Positions 26,318 through 34,420 of a DNA stretch of 64,000 nt are shown in pieces. A model generated the notes under the pieces. That model made no database searches. It worked only from the letters and a program-made list of their open reading frames with translations, and was not told where the DNA came from. The translations under genes were made by a program, and so were the position numbers. The stretch comes from Psychroserpens sp. SPM9 (lineage in GTDB: Bacteria; Bacteroidota; Bacteroidia; Flavobacteriales; Flavobacteriaceae): the NCBI RefSeq assembly GCF_025153525.1, contig NZ_JANZNR010000004.1, forward strand, positions 186,001 to 250,000. Reading direction: 5' to 3'. Each line of letters starts with the position of its first letter. Within the stretch, counting starts at the first letter, position 1.

Positions 26318-27946
26318 TTAAACTTGTAAAACACCCATATTGAATGGCTTTTCAATAGGTGCGTGGTTTGCCGCTTCAATACCCATACTTATCCATGTTC
26401 TCGTATCTAACGGATTTATCACAGCGTCTGTCCAGATACGAGCAGCAGCATAATAGGGTGAAACTTGATTGTCATATCGGTTTTTAATCTTGTCGAAAAG
26501 TTCTTTTTCTTTCGCTTCGGTAATTTCTTCTCCTTTTTTAAGGAGCGATGCTTTTTCAATTTGAAGTAAAACTTTTGCAGCAGAATTACCACTCATTACA
26601 GCAAGTTCGGCACTTGGCCATGCCGCAATAAGTCTTGGATCGTAGGCTTTCCCACACATAGCATAATTTCCTGCGCCATAACTATTTCCGATGACAATCG
26701 TAAATTTTGGAACCACCGAATTACTCACAGCATTCACCATTTTAGCACCATCTTTAATAATCCCACCATGTTCAGATTTACTTCCAACCATAAATCCGGT
26801 CACATCTTGTAAAAAGACCAACGGAATTTTCTTCTGATTACAATTCGCAATAAAACGTGTGGCCTTATCGGCACTATCATTATAAATCACGCCTCCAAAT
26901 TGCATTTCGCCTTTTTTGGTTTTAACCAGTTTACGCTGATTGGCAACAATACCAACAGCCCAACCGTCGATACGTGCGTAGGCTGTGATTATAGTTTTTC
27001 CGTAACCTTCCTTGTATTCATCAAATTCGCTATTATCAACAAGACGTTTGATAATATCTTTCATGTCGTATTGGTCGGCTCTGGAACGCGGTAAAATTCC
27101 GAAGATATCATCAGGATTCTCTTTCGGTTTTTTTGCAGCTACACGATTAAAACCAGCTTTGTCGTAATCTCCAATTTTATCCATCAAGCGCTGAATAGTT
27201 TCCAACGCATCTTGATCATCTTTGGCTTTATAATCGGTAACTCCAGAAATTTCACAATGTGTTGTCGCACCACCTAAGGTTTCATTATCTATAGTTTCGC
27301 CAATAGCCGCTTTTACCAGGTAACTACCAGCGAGAAAGATGCTCCCTGTTTTATCAACAATTAACGCCTCGTCACTCATAATTGGTAAGTAAGCTCCTCC
27401 AGCAACACAACTTCCCATAACGGCAGCAATTTGAGTAATTCCCATACTACTCATTACGGCATTATTTCTAAATATGCGTCCGAAATGTTCCTTGTCGGGA
27501 AATATTTCATCCTGCATTGGTAAATAGACACCAGCAGAATCTACCAGATAAATAATAGGCAGGCGGTTTTCTATAGCGATTTCTTGAGCTCTTAAATTCT
27601 TTTTTCCAGTTATAGGAAACCAGGCGCCAGCTTTTACAGTGGCATCATTAGCTACGACAATGCATTGTTTTCCTTTAACATAACCGATTTTTATAACCAC
27701 ACCACCAGACGGACAACCACCATGTTCAGCATACATATCTTCACCAGCAAAAGCACCAATTTCTATTGATGGCTTTTTTGAATCTAAAAGGAAATCTATA
27801 CGTTCTCTGGCCGTCATTTTTCCTTTAGAATGATGTTTAGCAATGCGCTTTTCACCACCACCAAGCTTGACTTGAGCAAGTCGCTTTTTCAAGTCGGAGA
27901 GCAGTAGTTTGTTATGATCTTCGTTTTTATTGAAGTTTAAATCCAT
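26318..27946 (-). CDS. Acyl-CoA carboxylase beta subunit (methylcrotonyl-CoA carboxylase-like)
   Basis: This is a 542-residue carboxyltransferase of the PCC/MCC beta family. Visible are the N-terminal KMTARERIDFLLD, YLVDSAGVYLPMQDE, VMGSCVAGGAYLPIMSDE and the C-terminal QDVTGFMVGSKSEHGGIIKDGAK. The spacing and sequence around LPMQDEIFPD-EHFGRIF resemble methylcrotonyl-CoA more than propionyl-CoA carboxylase. It needs a biotin carboxylase alpha subunit, which is not in this window, so the alpha partner must be encoded elsewhere. The MFS gene follows after 1 base. Confidence 0.9.
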   Translation of the reverse strand: MDLNFNKNEDHNKLLLSDLKKRLAQVKLGGGEKRIAKHHSKGKMTARERIDFLLDSKKPSIEIGAFAGEDMYAEHGGCPSGGVVIKIGYVKGKQCIVVANDATVKAGAWFPITGKKNLRAQEIAIENRLPIIYLVDSAGVYLPMQDEIFPDKEHFGRIFRNNAVMSSMGITQIAAVMGSCVAGGAYLPIMSDEALIVDKTGSIFLAGSYLVKAAIGETIDNETLGGATTHCEISGVTDYKAKDDQDALETIQRLMDKIGDYDKAGFNRVAAKKPKENPDDIFGILPRSRADQYDMKDIIKRLVDNSEFDEYKEGYGKTIITAYARIDGWAVGIVANQRKLVKTKKGEMQFGGVIYNDSADKATRFIANCNQKKIPLVFLQDVTGFMVGSKSEHGGIIKDGAKMVNAVSNSVVPKFTIVIGNSYGAGNYAMCGKAYDPRLIAAWPSAELAVMSGNSAAKVLLQIEKASLLKKGEEITEAKEKELFDKIKNRYDNQVSPYYAAARIWTDAVINPLDTRTWISMGIEAANHAPIEKPFNMGVLQV

Positions 27947-28027
27947 AGTGCAGTTAATTTCGTACGAATTTACGAAACCAGCAACGGATTAAAAAGTGAA
28001 TAATTTGTTAAAATTAATTACATGGAA

Positions 28028-28047
28028 ATAGTTTCCTAGGAAAGTAT
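28028..28047. promoter_or_regulatory. Palindromic operator, probable MarR site
   Basis: TTTCCTAGGAAA (28032-28043) is a perfect 12-bp palindrome. Beyond one G:G mismatch on each side the symmetry continues with ATA and TAT, giving 18 of 20 symmetric positions. It lies just upstream of a perfect -7 element and thus over the -33/spacer region. A MarR regulator is encoded in the same operon. Confidence 0.7.
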
Positions 28048-28049
28048 AT

Positions 28050-28057
28050 TATATTTG
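28050..28057 (+). promoter_or_regulatory. -7 element of the oxidoreductase-GNAT-marR operon
   Basis: TATATTTG is a perfect TAnnTTTG box 20 bases before the first ATG of the operon. The -33 region is occupied by the palindrome at 28028-28047 rather than a TTG. Confidence 0.65.
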
Positions 28058-28077
28058 TGTTATAAAACTATATATAA

Positions 28078-28608
28078 ATGAAAAAAATAATAACATTCGC
28101 AGGGAGTAACAGTAAGGATTCTATCAATAAAAAATTAGCAGTTTATGCTTCATCTTTAATTGAAGATGTTGAAGTTACTGTTTTAGATTTAAATGATTTT
28201 GAATTACCGTTGTACGGCATCGACTACGAAATAGAGCATGGTATTCCAGATAATGCACACAAATTTTTAGAGCATATAAAATCATCTGATGGGATTGTAA
28301 TGTCTCTAGCAGAACACAATGGTGCTTATAGTACCGCTTTTAAAAACATTTTTGATTGGATGTCTCGTATTGATGGGAAGTTGTGGAGCGAGAAACCAAT
28401 GCTCCTTATGGCAACCTCTCCTGGCGGTAGAGGTGGTGCTACAGTATTGGAAATTGCTAAAGGACGTTTTCCGTATATGGGCGGACAAATTGTAGGTACA
28501 TTTTCATTGCCATCTTTTACGGCAAATTTTCAAGAAGGAAAAATTACAAATGATACACTCAACGCACAGTTAGTGGATGAAGTCAATCAGTTAAAAACAC
28601 ATTTATAA
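28078..28608 (+). CDS. NAD(P)H-dependent FMN reductase family protein
   Basis: This 176-residue flavodoxin-fold oxidoreductase carries AGSNSKDSINKKLA for the FMN phosphate, the PLY segment, SLAEHNGAYSTAFKNIFDW and TSPGGRGGATVLE, the hallmarks of the NADPH-dependent FMN/azo/chromate reductase family. It is soluble and cytoplasmic. It leads a three-gene operon with a small GNAT protein (2-base gap) and a MarR regulator. That points to detoxification of quinones or other electrophiles under MarR control. The real substrate is unknown. Confidence 0.92.
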   Translation: MKKIITFAGSNSKDSINKKLAVYASSLIEDVEVTVLDLNDFELPLYGIDYEIEHGIPDNAHKFLEHIKSSDGIVMSLAEHNGAYSTAFKNIFDWMSRIDGKLWSEKPMLLMATSPGGRGGATVLEIAKGRFPYMGGQIVGTFSLPSFTANFQEGKITNDTLNAQLVDEVNQLKTHL

Positions 28609-28610
28609 TC

Positions 28611-28892
28611 ATGGAAATTCAAAGTGAACATAACGAAAAAAAAGGACGCTTTTATTATAAAGTAGATGGTGTAGAACAGGCTCAAATGACTTACAGTCGG
28701 GTAGGCGCAGATAAATTAATCATAGATCACACCGAAGTAGATTCGTCATTAAAAGGGCAAGGTGTTGGTTACAAATTGGTTGAGGCTGCTGTAAGCTATG
28801 CTAGAGATCAGCAGGTAAAAATTTTACCCTTATGTCCGTTTGCAGCAGCCGTATTTAAAAAGCGAAGCGAATACAATGATGTACTGTTTTAG
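28611..28892 (+). CDS. Small GNAT-family acetyltransferase (YjdJ/NATD1 type)
   Basis: This is a minimal 93-residue GNAT domain. The order is KGRFYYKVDG, LIIDHTEVDSSLKGQGVGYKLVEAAV with the acetyl-CoA pyrophosphate loop, then LPLCPFAAAVFKK with the conserved Cys-Pro-Phe. This is the pattern of YjdJ-like and eukaryotic NATD1 proteins. It is the middle gene of the operon. Its role (small-molecule or protein acetylation) is not known. Confidence 0.9.
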   Translation: MEIQSEHNEKKGRFYYKVDGVEQAQMTYSRVGADKLIIDHTEVDSSLKGQGVGYKLVEAAVSYARDQQVKILPLCPFAAAVFKKRSEYNDVLF

Positions 28893-28909
28893 AACTAATT
28901 GAACGTATT

Positions 28910-29347
28910 ATGGGCAATTTAGAGAAAGACATTAATTCAACGTTTGAAAATAACAAAGTTAAAGCCATGCTGAATATTATTTATACAGCAAATTGGATTA
29001 CGAGTATTCAAAATGAATTTTTTAAAGATTACGGTATTTCGCCTCAGCAGTATAATATTTTGAGAATATTAAAAGGTGCCAAGCAACCACTTAATGTACA
29101 AACCATTAAGGATCGAATGTTAGAGCGCGCTCCAAATGCAACCCGTTTAATGGATAAACTATGCGCGAAAAACTATATAGAGCGTTTGCCTTCAGAACAG
29201 GACAGACGTGTGGTCAAAATAGCAATTACAAAAGCCGGAATTGCTTTGTTAGCGTCTATCCCAATGGATTTTAATAATGAAATGCTTAAAAATCTTACAG
29301 AAACTGAAGCCAAACAGTTAAGTGATTTATTAGATAAAATGCGCTAA
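28910..29347 (+). CDS. MarR-family transcriptional regulator
   Basis: This 145-residue winged-helix regulator has an N-terminal dimerisation helix, a recognition region around QTIKDRMLERAPNATRLMDKL and a wing DRRVVKIAITKAG typical of MarR. It is the third gene of the operon with the flavin reductase and GNAT. The palindrome at 28028-28047 over the operon promoter is its obvious candidate target, giving autoregulation released by an electrophile or redox signal. Cys162-type redox switches cannot be assigned: only one Cys (in KLCAKN) is present. Confidence 0.93.
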   Translation: MGNLEKDINSTFENNKVKAMLNIIYTANWITSIQNEFFKDYGISPQQYNILRILKGAKQPLNVQTIKDRMLERAPNATRLMDKLCAKNYIERLPSEQDRRVVKIAITKAGIALLASIPMDFNNEMLKNLTETEAKQLSDLLDKMR

Positions 29348-29483
29348 TTGATATTTTTGTAATCAACAAACATTCTGAAGTTTGTAATATTAAGCGGTTT
29401 TTAGAATAGGAATTATTCGCGTTACAATACCATTAAAAATTTAATTATTTTTAAATCCTTTTGAAAAAATAGAAAAACAGAAG

Positions 29484-29515
29484 TTGACTTCTTAGGTTTA
29501 AAAATACGATATTTG
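29484..29515 (+). promoter_or_regulatory. Promoter for the small membrane protein-ettA operon
   Basis: TTG at 29484-29486 is followed after 21 bases by GATATTTG (29508-29515), one mismatch from TAnnTTTG. The start codon lies 25 bases further on. Spacing fits the flavobacterial TTG-N17-23-TAnnTTTG model. Confidence 0.55.
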
Positions 29516-29540
29516 TAATTCCCTTAATAAAAATTGAATT

Positions 29541-29723
29541 ATGGCAATGAATAAAAATACAGTGTTAGCTTGGGCTACCACAATAATGGTAATAGTAGGA
29601 TTAGGTTTAATAGCTTTAGGCGCCTTTCGATACGACGATGTCGCAGGATGGGGATTTGCAGCGGTTGGAATTGGCTTTTTTGCTATTGCTTGGGTGTTTA
29701 ATGCTTTAAAAGGTAGAGTATAA
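29541..29723 (+). CDS. Small membrane protein (CAL67264-type)
   Basis: This is a 60-residue protein with two hydrophobic helices (about 9-27 and 34-54), separated by a turn RYDDVAGWG. I recall an identical layout in the flavobacterial CAL67264 family of small membrane proteins; the name is from memory. Its TAA stop overlaps the ATG of ettA by one base (TAATG), so the two are almost certainly translated in a coupled way. Function is unknown. The coupling suggests a ribosome- or energy-linked role. Confidence 0.8.
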   Translation: MAMNKNTVLAWATTIMVIVGLGLIALGAFRYDDVAGWGFAAVGIGFFAIAWVFNALKGRV

Positions 29724-31414
29724 TGAGTGACGATAAAAAAGTAATTTTCTCAATGTCTGGTGTAACAAAGACGTTTCAGTCGGCTAACACACCAGTTTTA
29801 AAAAATATATACCTAAGTTTCTTTTATGGTGCAAAAATCGGAATTCTTGGTTTAAATGGTTCGGGTAAGTCTACCTTGCTTAAAATTATTGCAGGTGTTG
29901 ATAAAAACTACCAAGGAGATGTGGTCTTTTCGCAAGATTATTCGGTTGGTTATTTAGAGCAAGAACCACAACTAGATGATGATAAAACGGTCATGGAAGT
30001 TGTTAGAGAAGGTGCTGCGGAAACTGTTGCCATTCTTGATGAATACAATAAAATTAATGATCAATTCGGTTTAGAAGAAGTCTATAGTAATCCAGATAAA
30101 ATGGAAAAACTAATGAACCGTCAAGCCGAATTACAAGATCAAATCGATGCCGCAAATGCCTGGGAACTCGATACCAAACTGGAAATCGCTATGGATGCAT
30201 TGCGAACACCTGAAGGCGATAAAAAGATTGCTGTACTTTCTGGAGGTGAGCGTCGCCGAGTTGCTTTGTGTCGTTTATTATTACAAGAACCTGATGTGTT
30301 ATTATTAGATGAGCCAACCAACCATTTGGATGCCGAATCGGTTCACTGGTTAGAACATCATTTAGCACAATACAAAGGAACTGTTATTGCAGTTACACAC
30401 GATAGATACTTTTTAGACAATGTTGCGGGTTGGATTTTAGAGCTCGATAGAGGTGAAGGGATTCCTTGGAAAGGGAATTACTCGTCTTGGTTAGATCAAA
30501 AATCAAAACGAATGGCTCAAGAAAGTAAGACGGCTTCTAAGCGTCAAAAAACTTTAGAACGTGAGTTAGAATGGGTGCGTCAAGGAGCAAAAGGTCGACA
30601 AACCAAGCAAAAAGCTCGTTTGAAGAACTATGATAAACTCATGAGTCAAGATCAAAAGCAGTTGGATGAAAAGCTTGAAATTTACATTCCTAATGGTCCG
30701 CGTTTAGGAACCAATGTTATTGAAGCCAAAGGTGTGAGTAAAGGCTATGGTGATAAATTGCTTTATGAAGATTTAAATTTTAATTTACCACAGGCTGGAA
30801 TTGTTGGTGTTATTGGTCCGAATGGTGCTGGTAAAACAACAATTTTCCGAATGATTATGGGTGAAGAAACACCTGATAAAGGCGAATTTATTGTCGGCGA
30901 AACGGCAAAAATTGCTTACGTAGATCAAAAGCACTCTAATATTGATCCTGAAAAAACGATCTGGCAAAACTTTAGCGATGAGCAAGAGTTGGTAATGATG
31001 GGAGGAAAACAGGTAAATTCGAGAGCGTATTTGAGCCGATTTAATTTTTCGGGTAGTGAGCAAAATAAAAAAGTAAACTTACTCTCTGGTGGTGAGCGTA
31101 ACCGCTTACACTTAGCAATGACACTCAAAGAAGAAGGAAACGTTTTGTTATTAGACGAGCCTACCAATGATCTTGATGTTAATACTTTAAGAGCTTTAGA
31201 AGAAGGTTTAGAAAATTTTGCAGGATGTGCTGTTGTGATTTCTCACGACAGATGGTTTTTAGATCGTATTTGTACACATATTCTTGCTTTTGAAGGTGAT
31301 AGCCAAGTCTATTTCTTTGAAGGAAGTTTCTCAGATTATGAAGAAAATAAAAAGAAACGATTAGGTGGTGATTTAATGCCGAAACGTATTAAGTATAAGA
31401 AATTAGTCCGATAA
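29723..31414 (+). CDS. ettA: Energy-dependent translational throttle protein EttA
   Basis: This is an ABC-F ATPase of 563 residues, the normal EttA length. It has two nucleotide-binding domains: Walker A GLNGSGKST and GPNGAGKTT, signatures LSGGERRRVALCRLL and LSGGERNRLHLAM, and Walker B LLLDEPTNHLD and LLLDEPTNDLD. There is no membrane domain. The arm region and the linker (ASKRQKTLERELEWVRQGAKG) agree with EttA rather than Uup or YbiT. EttA binds the ribosomal E site and gates entry into elongation by ADP/ATP ratio. The gene is translationally coupled to the 60-aa membrane protein and ends at a terminator. Confidence 0.95.
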   Translation: MSDDKKVIFSMSGVTKTFQSANTPVLKNIYLSFFYGAKIGILGLNGSGKSTLLKIIAGVDKNYQGDVVFSQDYSVGYLEQEPQLDDDKTVMEVVREGAAETVAILDEYNKINDQFGLEEVYSNPDKMEKLMNRQAELQDQIDAANAWELDTKLEIAMDALRTPEGDKKIAVLSGGERRRVALCRLLLQEPDVLLLDEPTNHLDAESVHWLEHHLAQYKGTVIAVTHDRYFLDNVAGWILELDRGEGIPWKGNYSSWLDQKSKRMAQESKTASKRQKTLERELEWVRQGAKGRQTKQKARLKNYDKLMSQDQKQLDEKLEIYIPNGPRLGTNVIEAKGVSKGYGDKLLYEDLNFNLPQAGIVGVIGPNGAGKTTIFRMIMGEETPDKGEFIVGETAKIAYVDQKHSNIDPEKTIWQNFSDEQELVMMGGKQVNSRAYLSRFNFSGSEQNKKVNLLSGGERNRLHLAMTLKEEGNVLLLDEPTNDLDVNTLRALEEGLENFAGCAVVISHDRWFLDRICTHILAFEGDSQVYFFEGSFSDYEENKKKRLGGDLMPKRIKYKKLVR

Positions 31415-31432
31415 TTTTGAACCTATAAGTAT

Positions 31433-31464
31433 AAAAAAAAAGCCAGCAAATGCTGGCTTTTTTT
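31433..31464. terminator. Bidirectional intrinsic terminator after ettA
   Basis: AGCCAGCA (31441-31448), loop AA, TGCTGGCT (31451-31458), flanked by A8 and T-rich tracts. It ends ettA and also serves the convergent small membrane genes. Confidence 0.9.
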
Positions 31465-31606
31465 ATGATTTGTTAAGACGTTTTTTGAGTGTATTGTTTT
31501 CTTTTTTTAAAGCGTTGACTTTAATTAAGTTTAAAATCAATAACACAAGTAACGTGACTATTGCTATGGATAGAATGCTTGTTATTTTTGCGAGGTTAAC
31601 ATCCAT
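31463..31606 (-). CDS. Small single-helix membrane protein (tandem gene 2)
   Basis: This 47-residue product starts at ATG 31606 (MDVNLAKITS). A hydrophobic helix spans about residues 8-30, followed by a basic, heptad-like tail (KVNALKKENNTLKKRL). The start is 1 base after the stop of the preceding small gene. A longer reading would overlap that gene by about 60 bases and is unlikely. Layout resembles its upstream neighbour, hinting at duplication or a paired complex. No function known. Confidence 0.55.
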   Translation of the reverse strand: MDVNLAKITSILSIAIVTLLVLLILNLIKVNALKKENNTLKKRLNKS

Positions 31607-31607
31607 A

Positions 31608-31841
31608 CTAATTGTTATTATTATCATATAAATGACCATCAGTAAAATCCTGATAACTCTTGTCAACTTCTTTTTTATAGAAACTGTTATCTGTTAACCT
31701 TTTGTTTTCTGCCTTCAACTTATACATTTTAATAATCGCAACAGCGATAAACACTAAGAAAATAGAAGCTGTAACAATGAGAACTATGGTAAGTTGAATG
31801 GTACTTACCAAAGAAATGTTTGATGTATAGGTAGTTAGCAT
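31608..31841 (-). CDS. Small single-helix membrane protein (tandem gene 1)
   Basis: This is a 77-residue protein with one hydrophobic helix (about 16-38) and a charged C-terminal tail (KLKAENKRLTDN, then KKEVDKSYQDF). Its ATG is 31841. The downstream small gene follows after 1 base, so the two are one transcript. A helix followed by a polar coiled tail is shared with that neighbour. No relation to a known family can be supported. A holin or a phage-type origin was considered but there are no other phage genes. Confidence 0.6.
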   Translation of the reverse strand: MLTTYTSNISLVSTIQLTIVLIVTASIFLVFIAVAIIKMYKLKAENKRLTDNSFYKKEVDKSYQDFTDGHLYDNNNN

Positions 31842-31945
31842 TACACTATGTTTATTTAGATTTGGTTCTCAAATATACAATAATATTTAAATAACAAGTC
31901 ATTTATCTATAAAAAGTTACACTTAATCGATAAAATTAATATATG

Positions 31946-32746
31946 TTAATTGTACCAATCGAGTTGAATCACTTCAATACTCTCATCACCTTGGTTGATA
32001 AGTGTTTTAAATTTTTTCACATCACTCATTCCGTCTTTGCCTCTGTAATGATAAGGATAAACGGTTTTAGGTTTAAACTCCATAACGGCTTCAGCGGCTT
32101 TATCAACCGTCATTGTCCAGGGCAAATTCATACAAACAAATGCTTTATCAATTTGTTGTAAGGCTCTCATTTCAGGAATGTCTTCCGTATCGCCAGAAAT
32201 ATAAATACGCTCACCTCCAAGGGTTAACACATAGCCATTTCCTCTGCCTTTAGAATGAAACTGTAAAGCCTCTTCGCGTAAATTGTACATCGGAATAGCT
32301 TTTACGGAAAATCCACTGGAAACTTCAAAAGCATCATCATTATTTAAAACAACGGTTTTTCCTGTTTTTAAATCTTCAGGAAATAAATCGGCAACAGCTT
32401 TTGGTGCAATAACCGTTGCTTTAGACAAATTTAAACCAGATAGAGTCTTCAAATCAAAATGGTCGCCATGTATATCTGTTATCAAAACAGTAGTTGCCAT
32501 AGGCAAACCTTTAAAGGCTTGAGCGCCTCCAGTAGGATCAACATAAATCACATCGTTTCCATAAGTTAAAGCCATTGTGGCATGTGAAATAGGATGAATA
32601 CTTAAACTGTTTTCTTTTGAAGGGGTTTCAGAAACCAAATCTTTAGAATTGGCTTCCATAGCATCAGTGGTAGCCGGTTTTGGATCTGTTTTACAAGAAA
32701 TCGCTAATAAACAGCCTAAAAGCAATAGTAAATACAAATGTTTCAT
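31946..32746 (-). CDS. MBL-fold lipoprotein, UPF0173-related
   Basis: This is a 266-residue lipoprotein with lipobox region LLAISC near residue 18. The mature part is an MBL-fold hydrolase related to the UPF0173/UlaG group. Its first metal motif is TDIHGDH, so the first His of HxHxDH is replaced by Asp. Further ligands are in ISGDTED and YPYHYRG. The change may alter metal loading. It should act on the periplasmic side or at the outer membrane. It is divergent from the coiled-coil gene, about 170 bases apart. Confidence 0.85.
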   Translation of the reverse strand: MKHLYLLLLLGCLLAISCKTDPKPATTDAMEANSKDLVSETPSKENSLSIHPISHATMALTYGNDVIYVDPTGGAQAFKGLPMATTVLITDIHGDHFDLKTLSGLNLSKATVIAPKAVADLFPEDLKTGKTVVLNNDDAFEVSSGFSVKAIPMYNLREEALQFHSKGRGNGYVLTLGGERIYISGDTEDIPEMRALQQIDKAFVCMNLPWTMTVDKAAEAVMEFKPKTVYPYHYRGKDGMSDVKKFKTLINQGDESIEVIQLDWYN

Positions 32747-32917
32747 AATATATAAGTTTTAAGAACTTAAAGATAATTACAAATGATTGGTAAATAAAGT
32801 TTGTAACAAAATATTATAATTGATGACTCATATTTTAAGCGCATTAAGTTTTTAAAATCATATTTTTTAACGAAATTGCTTGTCCGAAATATTGTTCAAC
32901 CTAATACACAACATAAT

Positions 32918-34258
32918 ATGTCTGATGATTTTGATTTATTAGAAACGAATTCCAACGAAAAAACTGAAAAAGTAGATGTAAATTGGGGAAAAGCCATAGA
33001 CCAGATGAAGTCTAAGCTTGCCCAAGAAGATGATCCTGAAAGTCGTCAAAAAATCTTAAATGCAACGTTAGACAATGTTGTGGATATGGCCGAAAAAGAT
33101 AGGTCAACACTACTCGATGCTATTAAAGATTTAACCGATTATCAAGATGAAGTCGGAATTATGTTCGAAGGGTTTTCTGCATTAAACGCAGCCGAACAAA
33201 AAATCATTGATGATGCTGTCAAACGTTTAGAACGTGCCAAAATTGAATTGGAAGATGCCAATGCAAAACCTGATACGTTTTGGAATAATCTTTTTGGTAG
33301 AAAAGGTAAAATCAAAAGAGCAGAAGAGGAACTTAAAGCGGCTCAGAAAGAACGCGATGCTTCCGATAATAAAGCTAAGGCAATGTTTCAGCAACGTATT
33401 GAAAATGCCGATGTACAAACACTTTTAAACGAATTATCATTTAAAAGTCAGGCAGCTATCAAACGTTTAAAAGACAGAGAACTTGAAATCAAAGAGGTTG
33501 AAGAAAGTTTAAAAACAGCTATTGTCGAAGCGAGTAACAATCATACCAAAGCCCTTCAGAAGAAAAAAGAAGTAGAAACTAAACTTGAAGAGCAGTATGC
33601 TTTACTAAAACAAGCGCGTCAAGCTTTAGAAGAGGTTGCCGATAAGCAATCTACAGAATATTCTGAAGCCTTAGAGAAAGTAACTCAGCTTGAACAAAAA
33701 GTGGAGGAACTTGAAGGACTTAAAAACGCGTATACCACACTTGCCGCTTCAAAAGATAGCTTCGTGCACAAGCATAATTTGACCATAAAAGTATTGACAT
33801 CTTTACGTAGTAATTTGCAAACGCATCGTGCGAAATTAAAAAGTGATACCGATGAGCGTCTTAAGTATTATGATGGTTATGTGGTCGCTTTAAAAGCACG
33901 TACAGATCAGGAGTTTGCTGCAATTTTAGAGCATTTAGGAGTTAAAACCGATGAGCATATTGGAGAAACTTTAGCAGCAATGCATACCGCGAGTGCGAAA
34001 GCGCGTCAGGAAATGATGGATAATATTCCGGTACACGAAAAAGTGATGCAAGGCGTTTATGGAAGCTATGCCGAAGCGCTTAAAGAAATCAGAACTAAAG
34101 ATGCCGAAATCCAGAAAAACTTTGCCGATCGTTATGGTATTGATATGAAGGAAATTTTCGACGAATATTATAAAGCCGATCCAAATGCACCAGCAGATGG
34201 TGGTGAGCCAGCAGGTGAACCAAAACCAGAGGCTAACGATGACGATTTGTTGTCTTAA
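32918..34258 (+). CDS. Coiled-coil protein of unknown function
   Basis: This is a soluble, highly charged 446-residue protein with long heptad-rich helices from about 70 to 270 (REQ-like runs such as KKKEVETKLEEQYALLKQAR), then a helical domain (~270-420) and an acidic, proline-rich tail. There is no signal peptide or membrane segment. The start is ATG 32918 (MSDDFDLL); an in-frame TTG at 32876 is less likely. It is the first gene of the AAA-ATPase neighbourhood and is a natural scaffold candidate for it. Automatic labels such as microtubule-binding would only reflect the coiled coil. Confidence 0.85.
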   Translation: MSDDFDLLETNSNEKTEKVDVNWGKAIDQMKSKLAQEDDPESRQKILNATLDNVVDMAEKDRSTLLDAIKDLTDYQDEVGIMFEGFSALNAAEQKIIDDAVKRLERAKIELEDANAKPDTFWNNLFGRKGKIKRAEEELKAAQKERDASDNKAKAMFQQRIENADVQTLLNELSFKSQAAIKRLKDRELEIKEVEESLKTAIVEASNNHTKALQKKKEVETKLEEQYALLKQARQALEEVADKQSTEYSEALEKVTQLEQKVEELEGLKNAYTTLAASKDSFVHKHNLTIKVLTSLRSNLQTHRAKLKSDTDERLKYYDGYVVALKARTDQEFAAILEHLGVKTDEHIGETLAAMHTASAKARQEMMDNIPVHEKVMQGVYGSYAEALKEIRTKDAEIQKNFADRYGIDMKEIFDEYYKADPNAPADGGEPAGEPKPEANDDDLLS

Positions 34259-34267
34259 TATAATGAT

Positions 34268-34365
34268 GGCGTTCCCAGACATGCCCAAAAGCATCGTCTG
34301 GGCAGGCTTTCCTCTATATCTTTTTTCTGAAAGCGAAAAAAGGATGCCGTATCAATCCTTAACGC
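34268..34365. repeat. Composite palindromic intergenic element
   Basis: Outer arms GGCGTT (34268-34273) and AACGC (34361-34365) enclose two hairpins. The first is CCCAGAC-ATGC / GCAT-(C)-GTCTGGG (34274-34302). The second is TTTTTTC / GAAAAAA (34321-34341). I recall similar GCGTTCCC...CCTTAACGC elements between genes in Flavobacteriaceae, which would make it a dispersed repeat, but no second copy is visible here. Confidence 0.6.
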
Positions 34366-34420
34366 AAAATTGAATGTCATGTATTTAGCTTATTAAATAC
34401 GGTCAACTGTTTACTGAAAT

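Noticed and set aside
26317-26379. Upstream start for the MFS transporter inside the carboxylase gene
   Set aside because: It would overlap the carboxylase C-terminus by about 60 bases; ATG 26316 follows that stop by 1 base and leads directly into the first helix.
31607-31666. 67-residue version of the second mini membrane gene
   Set aside because: It would overlap the first mini gene by 59 bases; the internal ATG at 31606 gives a clean 1-base spacing.
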